A DNA stretch of 22,259 nt, from positions 1 to 22,259 of the forward strand of contig DAOVGD010000053.1 of assembly GCA_030672555.1 (NCBI GenBank), read 5' to 3'. Within the stretch, counting starts at the first letter, position 1; the number at the start of each line of letters is the position of its first letter. Shown here one piece after another: positions 22,124 to 22,259 of this stretch. The stretch comes from Desulfobacterales bacterium (GTDB taxonomy: Bacteria > Desulfobacterota > Desulfobacteria > Desulfobacterales > C00003106). Under the pieces are notes generated by a model, which was given only the letters and a program-made list of their open reading frames with translations, was not told where the DNA came from and ran no database searches. Made by a program: the position numbers and the translations under genes.

Positions 22124-22259
22124 GAGGCTGTCCGAGAATTCTGATCCTACTGCAAAAGCGTGAGAAACGGCCCAAATTCCCGCAAGTTTTCGTCAAATAG
22201 GCCTGCTATTCTCCTCAAATTTGCGAAAATTTTGTCTCGTTCTCACTCTTTTTCGTTAC
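22124..22259. mobile_element. Longer palindromic relative of the 6996-7063 element (runs off the window)
   Basis: It starts with the same 17-bp end GAGGCTGTCCGAGAATT at 22124-22140 and matches the minus-strand reading of the 68-bp element for 55 bp with two differences, then diverges into sequence absent from the short copy. AATAG-GCCTG-CTATT at 22196-22210 looks like the centre of an imperfect palindrome, and the last 22 bases resemble the reverse complement of about 22149-22170. If symmetric, the element would end near 22282, just outside the window, with a length of about 160 bp. It is preceded by CTAG (22120-22123) and lies 35 bp upstream of the metG start. No coding capacity is visible. 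Confidence 0.75.

Overview
This window is a stretch of ordinary bacterial chromosome, most likely from an anaerobic, Desulfobacterota-like (deltaproteobacterial) organism. That inference rests on three things. First, the gene order ispE - tRNA-Gln(TTG) - prs - rplY(ctc) - pth is, from memory, the order seen in Geobacter-type genomes. Second, yicC sits next to remA, and DUF4416 and DUF1844 proteins, a CarD-type regulator and a K+-independent membrane pyrophosphatase are all present. Third, base composition is moderate and the intergenic gaps are packed with short repeats, as is common in sulfate-reducing and syntrophic lineages. No phage, plasmid, CRISPR or defence genes are visible.

Layout. 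Positions 1-4157 (minus strand, transcribed right to left) hold yebC, ugd, a DUF4416 gene whose start directly abuts the ugd stop, yicC and the start of remA (cut by the window edge). Positions 4458-4754 carry a small phasin-like coiled-coil gene (plus). Positions 4853-6981 (minus) carry serC and, overlapping it by 4 bp, a divergent YchF-like protein. Positions 7265-14103 (plus) carry serA, a DUF1844 gene, an HtrA protease, ispE, tRNA-Gln, prs, rplY and pth, followed by the proton-pumping pyrophosphatase hppA, which ends in a very strong terminator. Positions 16305-20140 (plus) carry a fused CarD-RluD gene, coaE and rho. Positions 20200-22089 (minus) carry metG, convergent with rho.

The genes are mostly housekeeping: serine synthesis (serA and serC, divergent), isoprenoid, PRPP and CoA synthesis, translation (rplY, pth, metG, the RluD domain), transcription (rho, the CarD domain) and energy conservation (hppA removes the pyrophosphate that MetG and other enzymes release).

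The least ordinary items are these. (1) A single reading frame joins a complete CarD/CdnL RNA-polymerase-binding domain to a complete RluD-type 23S rRNA pseudouridine synthase, with an A9 tract near the end of the CarD part where a one-base slip either way would release CarD alone. (2) A 68-bp MITE-like element with perfect 17-bp terminal inverted repeats and an ATAG duplication lies just upstream of the serC ribosome binding site; a longer palindromic relative sits upstream of metG and runs off the window. (3) About nine unrelated short-repeat families occupy different intergenic gaps, several as facing inverted arms, and in places they reach into gene ends or supply a start codon. (4) The YchF-like protein has lost the family's DxxG switch motif.
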